From NCBI GenBank assembly GCA_934292955.1, contig CAKQXZ010000059.1:1-12748 (forward strand): DNA of 12,748 bases, written 5' to 3'. The notes below the pieces were generated by a model. The model made no database searches. It was not told the DNA's origin and saw only the letters and a list, made by a program, of their open reading frames with translations. The position numbers and the translations under genes were made by a program. The stretch is from an uncultured Clostridia bacterium. Its GTDB lineage: Bacteria; Bacillota_A; Clostridia; Christensenellales; Borkfalkiaceae. How positions within the stretch are numbered: position 1 is the first letter of the stretch; every line of letters begins with the position of its first letter. This document shows, piece by piece, positions 1 through 7,135 of this stretch.

Positions 1-792
1 TTTGAATCTTGCGCAAGCGGCGGTAATCGCGTCGATATGGGTATGTTGTGCTATACACCGCAGTTTTGGACAAGCGACAATACCGACTTTTTTGACAGAG
101 TAAAAATTCAGGAAGGTACTTTAACTTGTTATCCGCAGAGCGCAATGGGAGCGCATGTTTCCACTTCGCCAAACGGACACACGTTGCGTGCGAGTACGAT
201 AGAAAACAGGTTTAATACGGCTTGTATAGGCGCGTTCGGATATGAAATGGATTTGACGAAAATATCCGACATCGATACAAAAGCCGTAATGGGGCAAATA
301 GAGTGGTATAAAAAGTATAGAAAAACGTTGCAGTTTGGCGATTATTACAGGCTGAAAAGCGTTTTCTACGATACGCATGCAAGTTGGGTAGTCGTTTCGA
401 AAGACAAAACACAGGCGGTCGCAAATATCACAAATAAAATTCAGGAATTATATTGTCCGCAGGTGTTTTTGAAAGTTTGCGGACTTAAACCTGATTCCCT
501 TTATGAAATAAAAACGCGCGTGCAGTATTTGCCTGTAAAAAAAGGTGATAAATTTACGGCAACTCAACAGGCTTGCGTAGCGAGAACCGATGAGGACGCA
601 ATCGTTGCGGCAAAAGCATGCGAACCTTTGCAAAGCGAATGCGAAAAATATGTCGTATCGGGCAGAACGCTTGACAAAATCGGTATAAGATTAAATACCG
701 AATGGATGGGTGGCGGAGATCCGAATATTACGAGAATTATGTATGATTTCGGAAGTCGGTTATACAGTATAGATATTCTTCAAGACAAATAA
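1..792 (+). CDS. GH36 alpha-galactosidase family, C-terminal part (5' end cut by window)
   Basis: Reading frame 1 is open from the first base to the TAA at 790-792, giving 263 residues of a longer protein (GH36 enzymes are usually about 700 residues). The visible part starts inside the GH36 active-site region: the ESCASGGNR motif at residues 2-10, then the WTSDNTD motif at residues 23-29. By family knowledge, an Asp of that motif is the general acid/base. The remainder is the end of the barrel (AMGAHVS motif) and the C-terminal beta-sandwich. The first ATG (37) lies inside the conserved core, so it is not the real start. The enzyme would release alpha-linked galactose, or GalNAc if it is an alpha-N-acetylgalactosaminidase member of GH36; the fragment cannot decide. 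The NagA- and NagB-like genes downstream make a GalNAc or GlcNAc substrate possible, but that is inference. Confidence 0.9.
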   Translation, partial: FESCASGGNRVDMGMLCYTPQFWTSDNTDFFDRVKIQEGTLTCYPQSAMGAHVSTSPNGHTLRASTIENRFNTACIGAFGYEMDLTKISDIDTKAVMGQIEWYKKYRKTLQFGDYYRLKSVFYDTHASWVVVSKDKTQAVANITNKIQELYCPQVFLKVCGLKPDSLYEIKTRVQYLPVKKGDKFTATQQACVARTDEDAIVAAKACEPLQSECEKYVVSGRTLDKIGIRLNTEWMGGGDPNITRIMYDFGSRLYSIDILQDK

Positions 793-816
793 AAAATATC
801 GGAGGCATAGTGGCTA

Positions 817-1653
817 ATGAATAAACTGATATTATCCGCTTTTGCGGACGAATATGCCGACAGTTTGAAAGAACAATGCGAAGCGTTAAATAAATTCGGA
901 TTTTGTTATATCGAACTTCGCGGGGTGAACGGCAAAAACGTTTCTGTTTTAACCGAAGGCGAAGTAAATGAAACTAAAAAAATACTCGACGATTACGGAA
1001 TTAAAGTTTCGTCAATAGGTTCGCCGCTCGGCAAAATCGATATAAAAGGCGATTTGAACGCACATTTCGAAACAGCGAAAAGAGTTTACGAAACGGCAAA
1101 TATTCTCGGTGCGAAGAATGTGAGAATGTTTTCGTTTTATTCAAAAGGAACTCCGTTTGATAAATGTAAAGGCGAAATTTATTCGGGACTTGAAAAACTT
1201 GTTGAATTGTCCGATGATACGGGGCTTACCTTATGCCACGAAAACGAAGCCTTAATCTATGGCGAAAGCCCTGAAAAATGCCTTGAAATAGCCGAATATT
1301 TCGGCGGGAGAATCAAGTGCGTTTTCGATATGGGTAATTTCGTTCTGGACGGCTATGAGCCTATGTCGGCATATAAGCTATTGTCAGACCATATCGAGTA
1401 TTTTCATATAAAGGACGCGTTATATGCGGGCGCGATAGTTCCCGCAGGCAAGGGCGAAGCCAAGATAAAAGAAATTCTCGACGATTACAAGGAAAACGGC
1501 AGGAAAGATACGTTTATTACCTTAGAGCCGCATTTGCAGACTTTTTCGGGACTTAACGCGCTTGTCGGAAAGAGTTTCGATAACCCATACAAATACGATA
1601 ATCAAAAAGCGGCGTTTACGGACGCGGTAGAAAAATTGAAAGGCTTATTATGA
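817..1653 (+). CDS. Sugar phosphate isomerase/epimerase (xylose isomerase-like TIM barrel)
   Basis: A complete 278-residue protein of the AP-endonuclease-2/xylose-isomerase-like TIM-barrel superfamily. Expected metal-ligand motifs are present in order: HENE (141-144), DMGN (171-174), HIKD (197-200) and EPH (237-239). This matches a divalent-metal isomerase or epimerase acting on a free or phosphorylated sugar. The substrate cannot be read from sequence, because the family covers inosose, hydroxypyruvate, tagatose and other substrates. GGAGG at 801-805 precedes the ATG by 11 nt. A GTG at 810 is out of frame and soon hits a stop. The stop overlaps the next start as ATGA (1650-1653), so it is translationally coupled to the NagB-like gene. 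It may therefore act in the same amino-sugar or galactoside route. Fold call is firm; reaction is unknown. Confidence 0.85.
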   Translation: MNKLILSAFADEYADSLKEQCEALNKFGFCYIELRGVNGKNVSVLTEGEVNETKKILDDYGIKVSSIGSPLGKIDIKGDLNAHFETAKRVYETANILGAKNVRMFSFYSKGTPFDKCKGEIYSGLEKLVELSDDTGLTLCHENEALIYGESPEKCLEIAEYFGGRIKCVFDMGNFVLDGYEPMSAYKLLSDHIEYFHIKDALYAGAIVPAGKGEAKIKEILDDYKENGRKDTFITLEPHLQTFSGLNALVGKSFDNPYKYDNQKAAFTDAVEKLKGLL

Positions 1654-2408
1654 AAACGTTTGTAAAAGATAAATTAGAAGTAGAAATTTTTGAAAACAGG
1701 ACGCTTATGGGCGAAGCCGCGGCGAAGGATATCTCGGCTAAAATTAAAGAACTGCTTGCCGAAAAGAATGAAATTAATATGATTTTTGCCGCCGCACCGT
1801 CGCAAAACGACGTTCTGAAAGCATTGGTCGAAGATAAAACCATAGAGTGGAACAGGGTAAACGCCTACCATATGGACGAATATATCGGGCTTGATAAAAA
1901 CGCTCCGCAAGGTTTCGGCAATTTTCTTAAAGCGCACATTTTCGGGATTGTTCCGTTCAAAAGCGTTAACTATATAGATATAACGGCAACCGATCCCGAA
2001 AAGGAAGCCGAAAGATACGGAAAATTGTTGAAGGACAATCCGAACGATATAGTCGTGATGGGTATCGGCGAAAACGGACATATCGCATTTAATGATCCCG
2101 ATGTTGCCGATTTTAACGATAAAAAGGTAGTTAAACCTGTAAAGCTCGACGAAATTTGCCGCAATCAGCAGGTGAACGACGGTTGTTTTAAGACGATCGA
2201 CGAAGTGCCTACGCACGCTATGACTTTGACCGTTCCTACGCTTGTAGCCGCTCCGTGGCTGTTCTGTATAGTTCCTGCAGCAACAAAGGCAAAGGCTGTT
2301 TACGAAACTATAAACGGCAGTATAGACGAGCATTGCCCCGCGAGCATTTTAAGAACGAGAGATAACGCAAAATTATATCTCGACGATAAGAGTTCGGCGC
2401 TACTATGA
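1650..2408 (+). CDS. nagB: NagB-like glucosamine-6-phosphate deaminase/isomerase family
   Basis: A 252-residue protein, close to the family's usual length. It has the sugar-phosphate isomerase signatures HMDEYIGL (74-81, with the general base Asp76) and GIGENGHIAFNDP (138-150). The expected product is fructose-6-P plus ammonia from an amino-sugar-6-P. It differs from classical E. coli NagB: the position of Asp141 is Asn142 here, the position of Glu148 is Asp149, and the phosphate loop reads AAAPSQND rather than the usual TGGTP-type loop. From memory, these traits mark a recognisable NagB-like subfamily in Firmicutes and Actinobacteria, so the exact substrate (GlcN-6-P, GalN-6-P or another) is open. 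ATGA overlaps join it to both neighbours (1650-1653 and 2405-2408), and GAAAGG at 1638-1643 is a plausible ribosome site. The adjacent NagA-like gene supports an amino-sugar role. Confidence 0.8.
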   Translation: MKTFVKDKLEVEIFENRTLMGEAAAKDISAKIKELLAEKNEINMIFAAAPSQNDVLKALVEDKTIEWNRVNAYHMDEYIGLDKNAPQGFGNFLKAHIFGIVPFKSVNYIDITATDPEKEAERYGKLLKDNPNDIVVMGIGENGHIAFNDPDVADFNDKKVVKPVKLDEICRNQQVNDGCFKTIDEVPTHAMTLTVPTLVAAPWLFCIVPAATKAKAVYETINGSIDEHCPASILRTRDNAKLYLDDKSSALL

Positions 2409-3571
2409 TAGAGATTAAAAGCGATAAAATAATAACCCCAAACGGTTTGCGTTCGGGGTATTTATATATCGATAACGGGCTTATAGACGGCTTTTTTGAA
2501 AGACAAAGGAACGATGTTGCCTGCGAAAAACGTTACGATTTTTCGGGTAAATACGTTTCGCCCGGGTTTATAGATCTGCACACTCACGGCGCAGGCGGTT
2601 ATCCGTTTATAAACTGTAGCGAAGACGACGTAATAAACGCATGCAATTTTCACTTAAAGCATGGCACTACGAGCATAATGCCGACGGTAACTGCGGGCGC
2701 GTTCGGTACGATGAGAGAAGCTGTAGCGAAAATAGCTGCGGTTAAGGGAAAAAACAAAGCAAAAAACAACGTAATCGGCGCACATTTGGAAGGACCGTAT
2801 TTATCCGCAAAACAGTGCGGCGCACAGTGTCCTAAGTTTATAACAAAACCACAAAAAGCGGCTTATAAGTCGATTATCGAAGAGTTTGGTGACTGTATAG
2901 CGCGTTGGACATACGCTCCCGAGAACGATGAAAACGGAGAGTTCTGCAAATATTTAACGGAACACGGCATAATCGCGTCGGCGGGGCATACCGACGCTAA
3001 ATATGAAGATATGAAAACGGCAATCGAAAACGGATGCAATCTCGTAACTCATTTGTATTCTTGCACGTCCACGGTAACGCGTGATCATGGTTTCCGCTCG
3101 CTCGGTGTGATCGAAAGTACGTTTTTGCGCGATGACCTTTGCGCCGAAATAATAGCCGACGGAAAGCATTTGCCGCCCGAACTTTTAAAGATGATTGTAA
3201 AAATCAAGGGCGTGGATAAAACGCTACTTTGTACCGACAGCTTAGCGATAGCGGGAACGGATATAAAGCAAGGCGTAATGAGCGGCACAGAATTTATCGT
3301 AGAGGACGGCGTTTGCAAGCTAAAAGACCGATCGGCTTTTGCGGGAAGTATCGCCACGGCGGACAGATTAGTCCGTGTGATGGCCAAAGAATGCGGCTAC
3401 GATATTGTAACCGCTGTAAAAATGATTACGGAAACTCCTGCAAAAATCGCAAAAATCAATGCGGGAAAACTTGAAAAAGGTTATAGAGCCGATATAGTTG
3501 TGTTTGATGATGAAATAAATGTCGAATCTGTATTTGTTAATGGATTGAACGTTTTTAATTTCGCAAAGTAA
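2405..3571 (+). CDS. nagA: N-acetylglucosamine-6-phosphate deacetylase-like amidohydrolase
   Basis: A 388-residue protein of normal NagA length. Visible amidohydrolase motifs are GFIDLHTHGAGG (54-65), HLEGPYLS (127-134, metal-ligand Glu129), AGHTDA (193-198, His195), THLYS (215-219, His216), DGKH (252-255) and LLCTDS (274-279, catalytic Asp278). It would remove acetate from an N-acetyl-amino-sugar-6-P and feed the NagB-like enzyme just upstream; the ATG overlaps that gene's stop (ATGA). It is a divergent member. The segment after His216 reads YSCTST where NagA usually has FNAM-like residues, and the usual TDAM-type motif reads TDSL. These positions lie near the substrate, so an altered N-acyl sugar such as GalNAc-6-P is possible; that is inference. 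A strong ribosome site is not obvious, which fits coupled translation. Confidence 0.85.
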   Translation: MIEIKSDKIITPNGLRSGYLYIDNGLIDGFFERQRNDVACEKRYDFSGKYVSPGFIDLHTHGAGGYPFINCSEDDVINACNFHLKHGTTSIMPTVTAGAFGTMREAVAKIAAVKGKNKAKNNVIGAHLEGPYLSAKQCGAQCPKFITKPQKAAYKSIIEEFGDCIARWTYAPENDENGEFCKYLTEHGIIASAGHTDAKYEDMKTAIENGCNLVTHLYSCTSTVTRDHGFRSLGVIESTFLRDDLCAEIIADGKHLPPELLKMIVKIKGVDKTLLCTDSLAIAGTDIKQGVMSGTEFIVEDGVCKLKDRSAFAGSIATADRLVRVMAKECGYDIVTAVKMITETPAKIAKINAGKLEKGYRADIVVFDDEINVESVFVNGLNVFNFAK

Positions 3572-3593
3572 ATATAGGAAGGACGTCAAATTT

Positions 3594-4631
3594 ATGAAGC
3601 TTACATTTCGATGGTATGGCGAAAAAGACTGCATACCGCTTAATTACATAAAGCAAATTCAGGGAATGACGGGCGTTGTCACCGCAGTTTACGACGTTCC
3701 TGTTGGAGAAGTGTGGGGATTGGAAAAACTCGAACGCTTAAAAAGTCTTTGCGAGAACGCGGGACTTGAAATGGAAGTAATTGAGTCAATTCCCGTTCAC
3801 GAAGATATAAAACTCGGCAAACCCACGCGGGATAAACTTATCGCAAACTACGCGCAGAACATAATCAACTGCGGAAAAGTGGGCGTAAAGTGCGTTTGTT
3901 ACAACTTTATGCCTGTTTTCGATTGGTTCAGGACGAATCTATACTATAAGCACGCCGACGGTTCTACTTCGCTTTCTTACAGCGAAGCCGATTTTAATAA
4001 ACTCGATAAACATAACTTGCGCTTACCCGGTTGGGACGAAAGTTATTCGCCCGAACAACTCAACGGACTGCTTAAAGAATACGAAGGAATGACGCACGAG
4101 AAACTGTTTGAAAATCTCGTATATTTCCTTAACGGAATTATGCCTGCGTGTAACGAAGCGGGCGTAAATATGGCAATTCACCCAGACGATCCGCCGTGGG
4201 ATATTTTCGGACTGCCGAGAATCGTCGGCAGAGAAGAAGATTACGATAGATTGTTCGCCGCTGTTCCCGATTCGCATAACGGAATCACGTTCTGCACGGG
4301 TTCTTTGGGTGCGGGCAGGTTCAACGATTTGCCGAAAATGGCGGCGAAGTACGCAAAGCGCATATATTTCGCACATCTTCGTCAGTTGAAATTTGTGAAC
4401 AACACCGATTTTTACGAAAACGGGCATCAGACCGCCGAAGGAAATGTGGATATTTGTTCCATAGTCCGCGCTTTGGAAGAAAACGGATTTGACGGATATT
4501 TGCGTCCCGATCACGGCAGAAATATTTGGGGCGAAAACGCAAAACCGGGTTACGGATTATTCGATAGGGCTTTGGGCGCGGCGTATCTTGCGGGCGTATT
4601 CGAAGCGGTTCAAAAAGATTTGAAGAAATAA
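3594..4631 (+). CDS. uxuA: Mannonate dehydratase
   Basis: A 345-residue UxuA. It dehydrates D-mannonate to 2-keto-3-deoxy-D-gluconate (KDG) in the cytoplasmic hexuronate pathway. Diagnostic stretches are the N-terminal FRWYGEKD (5-12), YNFMPVFDW (103-111), HPDDPPW (196-202), FCTGSLGAG (233-241), HLRQ (261-264) and RPDHGR (304-309). His196, Cys234, His261 and Asp306 sit in the motifs expected to hold the metal. It is shorter than the E. coli enzyme (394 residues) and closer to the small Gram-positive form. GGAAGGA at 3577-3583 lies 10 nt before the ATG. The 22-nt gap after nagA carries no terminator, so this is still one operon. The KDG it makes is used by kdgK and eda two and three genes downstream. 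Confidence 0.93.
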   Translation: MKLTFRWYGEKDCIPLNYIKQIQGMTGVVTAVYDVPVGEVWGLEKLERLKSLCENAGLEMEVIESIPVHEDIKLGKPTRDKLIANYAQNIINCGKVGVKCVCYNFMPVFDWFRTNLYYKHADGSTSLSYSEADFNKLDKHNLRLPGWDESYSPEQLNGLLKEYEGMTHEKLFENLVYFLNGIMPACNEAGVNMAIHPDDPPWDIFGLPRIVGREEDYDRLFAAVPDSHNGITFCTGSLGAGRFNDLPKMAAKYAKRIYFAHLRQLKFVNNTDFYENGHQTAEGNVDICSIVRALEENGFDGYLRPDHGRNIWGENAKPGYGLFDRALGAAYLAGVFEAVQKDLKK

Positions 4632-4642
4632 CGGAAGAATTA

Positions 4643-4647
4643 AGGAG
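4643..4647 (+). promoter_or_regulatory. Ribosome binding site that decides the SDR start
   Basis: AGGAG is 8 nt from ATG 4656 but only 2 nt from the in-frame TTG at 4650. The TTG would add two residues; spacing favours the ATG as the true start. Confidence 0.8.
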
Positions 4648-4655
4648 ATTTGAAA

Positions 4656-5498
4656 ATGTACGATTTACCTTTTAAGATAGATTTGAGTGGAAAAAGCGTA
4701 GCGATAACAGGTGCGGGCGGAATAATCTGCGGCGAGTTTGCGAAGGCTCTTGCGGCTTGCGGCGCGCAGGTTGCTTTGCTTGACATCAACTATGACGCGG
4801 CGGAAAAAATTGCTTCCGAAATAGGCGAAAACGCGATTGCAATCCGTTGCAACTGTTTAGATAAAGAAAGCATAAAGTCCGCCTATAGCACGATTATCGG
4901 CGCATTCGGCAAGGTGGATATCCTAATAAACGGTGCAGGCGGAAATAACCCGAAAGCCACTTGCGATAACGAAACTATGTCACCCGAAATGCTTGGAACG
5001 GAAGGACTTAAAGACTTTTTCGCGCTCGACGAAAGCGGACTTAAATTCGTTTTCGACCTCAATATCACGTCGGCGTTTCTGGTAACGCAGGTGTTTGCCG
5101 AAGGAATGGTAAAAACCGGCGGCAATATTGTAAACATTTCGAGTATGAACGCCTTCCGTCCGCTTACAAAAATTCCCGCATACTCTGCGGCAAAAGCGGG
5201 CGTGTCCAATTTTACCGAATGGCTTGCCGTTCACTTTGCGCCTTGTCATATCCGTTGCAACGCAATCGCCCCGGGGTTCTTCGTGACAAACCAGAACCGC
5301 GCGCTTTTATATAACAAGGACGGCACGCCGACGGCAAGAACAGGCAAAATTTTAGCCGCAACCCCGATGAAGAAGTTTGGCGAGATAAGTGACCTTATAG
5401 GTTGTTTATTGTGGCTTTCCGATGATAAAGCAAGCGGGTTTGTAACGGGAACGGTTATTCCCGTGGACGGCGGTTTTTCGGCATACAGCGGAGTATAA
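4656..5498 (+). CDS. SDR-family oxidoreductase, probable D-mannonate oxidoreductase (fructuronate reductase)
   Basis: A 280-residue short-chain dehydrogenase. It shows the Rossmann TGAGGIICG nucleotide loop (18-26), the NGAGG element (92-96), a Ser at 162-163, the catalytic YSAAK (Tyr176, Lys180), and the C-terminal PVDGG (269-273). An extended insertion at about 97-130 is typical of the D-mannonate oxidoreductase SDR group. Placed directly after uxuA and before eda/kdgK, it most likely interconverts D-fructuronate and D-mannonate with NAD(P)H. It would thus fill the role of the unrelated classical UxuB (long-chain mannitol-dehydrogenase family). SDR membership is certain; the substrate is inferred from context. 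The alternative is a 2-keto-3-deoxygluconate or other sugar-acid dehydrogenase. Confidence 0.85.
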   Translation: MYDLPFKIDLSGKSVAITGAGGIICGEFAKALAACGAQVALLDINYDAAEKIASEIGENAIAIRCNCLDKESIKSAYSTIIGAFGKVDILINGAGGNNPKATCDNETMSPEMLGTEGLKDFFALDESGLKFVFDLNITSAFLVTQVFAEGMVKTGGNIVNISSMNAFRPLTKIPAYSAAKAGVSNFTEWLAVHFAPCHIRCNAIAPGFFVTNQNRALLYNKDGTPTARTGKILAATPMKKFGEISDLIGCLLWLSDDKASGFVTGTVIPVDGGFSAYSGV

Positions 5499-5501
5499 AA
5501 T

Positions 5502-6086
5502 ATGGATAAGCTGATACCCGTAGTGGTGATTAAAGACGTTAACGAAACCGAAAAGACGTTGTCGGCGTTAAGGGCGGGCGGCGTGAATTGCGCGGAAATA
5601 ACGTTCAGAACGGCTTGTGCGGAAGAAGCGATAGAACTTGCTGTGAAACTATTCCCGGATATGCATATCGGTGCAGGAACGGTTATAAACGAAGAACAGG
5701 CAAGCCGCGCCGTAAATGCCGGAGCAAAATTCATAGTAAGTCCTGGGCTTTCCGAAAAAGTCGCGCTATATGTTCGTAAACAGGGTATTCCGTATTATCC
5801 CGGTTGCGTAACGCCTACTGAAATTATGCAGGCTTTGGAACTTGGAATAACTACCGTTAAATTCTTTCCTGCGAACGTTTACGGCGGACTTAAAGCGCTC
5901 AAAGCGTTATCCGGACCGTTCCCGCAGGTTAAATTCATACCGACGGGCGGCGTGGATTTGACCAACCTGAAAGAGTTGTTAGAGTTCGATAAGATATTTG
6001 CGGTCGGCGGTTCGTTTATGATGAAAAGCGACATAACCGAGAACTGCAAAAAAGCATGCGAGATAATTAAAGAGGTAAGTTTATGA
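5502..6086 (+). CDS. eda: KDPG/KHG aldolase
   Basis: A 194-residue class I aldolase. It cleaves 2-keto-3-deoxy-6-phosphogluconate to pyruvate and glyceraldehyde-3-P, the last step of the hexuronate branch. Visible features are EITFRT (32-37, with catalytic Glu32 and substrate-binding Arg36), GAGT (57-60), PGCVTPTE (100-107), VKFFPA with the Schiff-base Lys120, and the phosphate-binding TGGV (148-151). It is slightly shorter than the E. coli enzyme (213 residues), mainly at the ends. GGAG at 5490-5493, inside the end of the SDR gene, lies 8 nt before the ATG. The stop overlaps the kdgK start (ATGA, 6083-6086), so the aldolase and the kinase supplying its substrate are translationally coupled. 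Confidence 0.94.
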   Translation: MDKLIPVVVIKDVNETEKTLSALRAGGVNCAEITFRTACAEEAIELAVKLFPDMHIGAGTVINEEQASRAVNAGAKFIVSPGLSEKVALYVRKQGIPYYPGCVTPTEIMQALELGITTVKFFPANVYGGLKALKALSGPFPQVKFIPTGGVDLTNLKELLEFDKIFAVGGSFMMKSDITENCKKACEIIKEVSL

Positions 6087-7102
6087 AGGTTGTAACGTTC
6101 GGCGAGGTTATGCTCAGGCTCGCTCCCGAAAACTATCTGAGATTTATTCAGAGCGAAAAGTATGAAGCCACATTCGGCGGCGCGGAAGCAAACGTTGCCG
6201 TGAGCCTTGCTAATTACGGCGTGGACGCGGCGTTCGTAAGCAAACTTCCTACGCACGAAATAGGGCAGGCGGCAGTCAACAGTTTAAGAAAATTCGGCGT
6301 GGATACGAGCAAAATCGTTCGCGGTGGCAACAGAGTAGGCATATATTATTGCGAAAAAGGAGCGAGCCAACGCCCGAGCAAGGTGATTTACGACAGAGCA
6401 GGTTCGGCAATCGCCACGGCGAGCGTAAACGATTTCGATTGGGATAAAATTTTTGACGGCGTTACTTGGTTTCATTTTACGGGAATTACTCCCGCTTTAT
6501 CCGACGAGTGCGCCGCGATCACTCTCGAAGCGTGCAAAAAAGCGAAAGAAAAAGGCATAACGATTTCGTGCGATCTCAACTTCCGCAAGAAACTGTGGAG
6601 CAAAGAGAAAGCGGGCGAAATTATGTCAAAAGTCTGCCTATATGTCGATTATTGCATCGCAAACGAAGAAGACGCGAAAGACGTTTTCGGTATCGAAGCA
6701 GACAATACGGACATAAATACGGGCAAACTCGACAGAAACGGTTACATATCCGTCGCAAAAAAATTGACGGAAAAATTCAATTTCAAAGGCGTGGCTATTA
6801 CTTTGCGTGAAAGCCTTTCCGCAAACGATAACAATTGGTCGGGTATGCTGTTCGCAAACGGCGAAGCGTATTTTTCAAAGAAGTACGCGATGCATATCGT
6901 TGACCGTGTCGGCGGTGGCGACAGTTTCGGAGGCGGTTTGATTTATTCGCTTTTAAGTGGGTACGACGCTCAGAATGCGATCGAATTCGCGGTTGCGGCA
7001 AGTTGCTTGAAACATTCTATCGAGGGCGATTATAATATGGTTTCGGTTTCCGAAGTAGAAGCTCTTGCAAACGGCAATGCTTCCGGCAGAGTACAACGAT
7101 AA
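6083..7102 (+). CDS. kdgK: 2-keto-3-deoxygluconate kinase (PfkB family)
   Basis: A 339-residue ribokinase/PfkB-family sugar kinase. The N-terminal substrate-binding motif FGGAEANVA is at 31-39. The C-terminal DRVGGGDSFGGG signature is at 274-285, where Asp280 is the catalytic base and the glycines form the anion hole. Length and the DRVGGGDS variant fit KDG kinase, and the position between eda and the rest of the uronate cluster supports it: ATP phosphorylates the KDG made by UxuA, giving KDPG for Eda. AGAGG at 6071-6075 lies 7 nt before the ATG, which overlaps the eda stop. PfkB enzymes are hard to separate by sequence alone, but context makes KDG the clear first choice. Confidence 0.9.
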   Translation: MKVVTFGEVMLRLAPENYLRFIQSEKYEATFGGAEANVAVSLANYGVDAAFVSKLPTHEIGQAAVNSLRKFGVDTSKIVRGGNRVGIYYCEKGASQRPSKVIYDRAGSAIATASVNDFDWDKIFDGVTWFHFTGITPALSDECAAITLEACKKAKEKGITISCDLNFRKKLWSKEKAGEIMSKVCLYVDYCIANEEDAKDVFGIEADNTDINTGKLDRNGYISVAKKLTEKFNFKGVAITLRESLSANDNNWSGMLFANGEAYFSKKYAMHIVDRVGGGDSFGGGLIYSLLSGYDAQNAIEFAVAASCLKHSIEGDYNMVSVSEVEALANGNASGRVQR

Positions 7103-7135
7103 AATTTTTCTTAAATAAAAGTAAATTGAAATAGT

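Noticed and set aside
1674..2333. 219-codon open frame on the minus strand
   Set aside because: It lies wholly inside the well-supported nagB-like gene, has no ribosome site, and its translation resembles no family; it arises from the codon bias of the + strand gene.
4023..4514. 163-codon open frame on the minus strand
   Set aside because: It is antisense to uxuA, whose conserved motifs cover the same bases.
5246..5734. 162-codon open frame on the minus strand bridging two genes
   Set aside because: It spans the SDR/eda junction antisense to both, is low-complexity (Ser/Pro/Leu-rich) and has no ribosome site.
7103..7135. Possible terminator or promoter between kdgK and the fusion gene
   Set aside because: The A/T-rich 33-nt gap has no G/C stem and no convincing -35/-10 pair.
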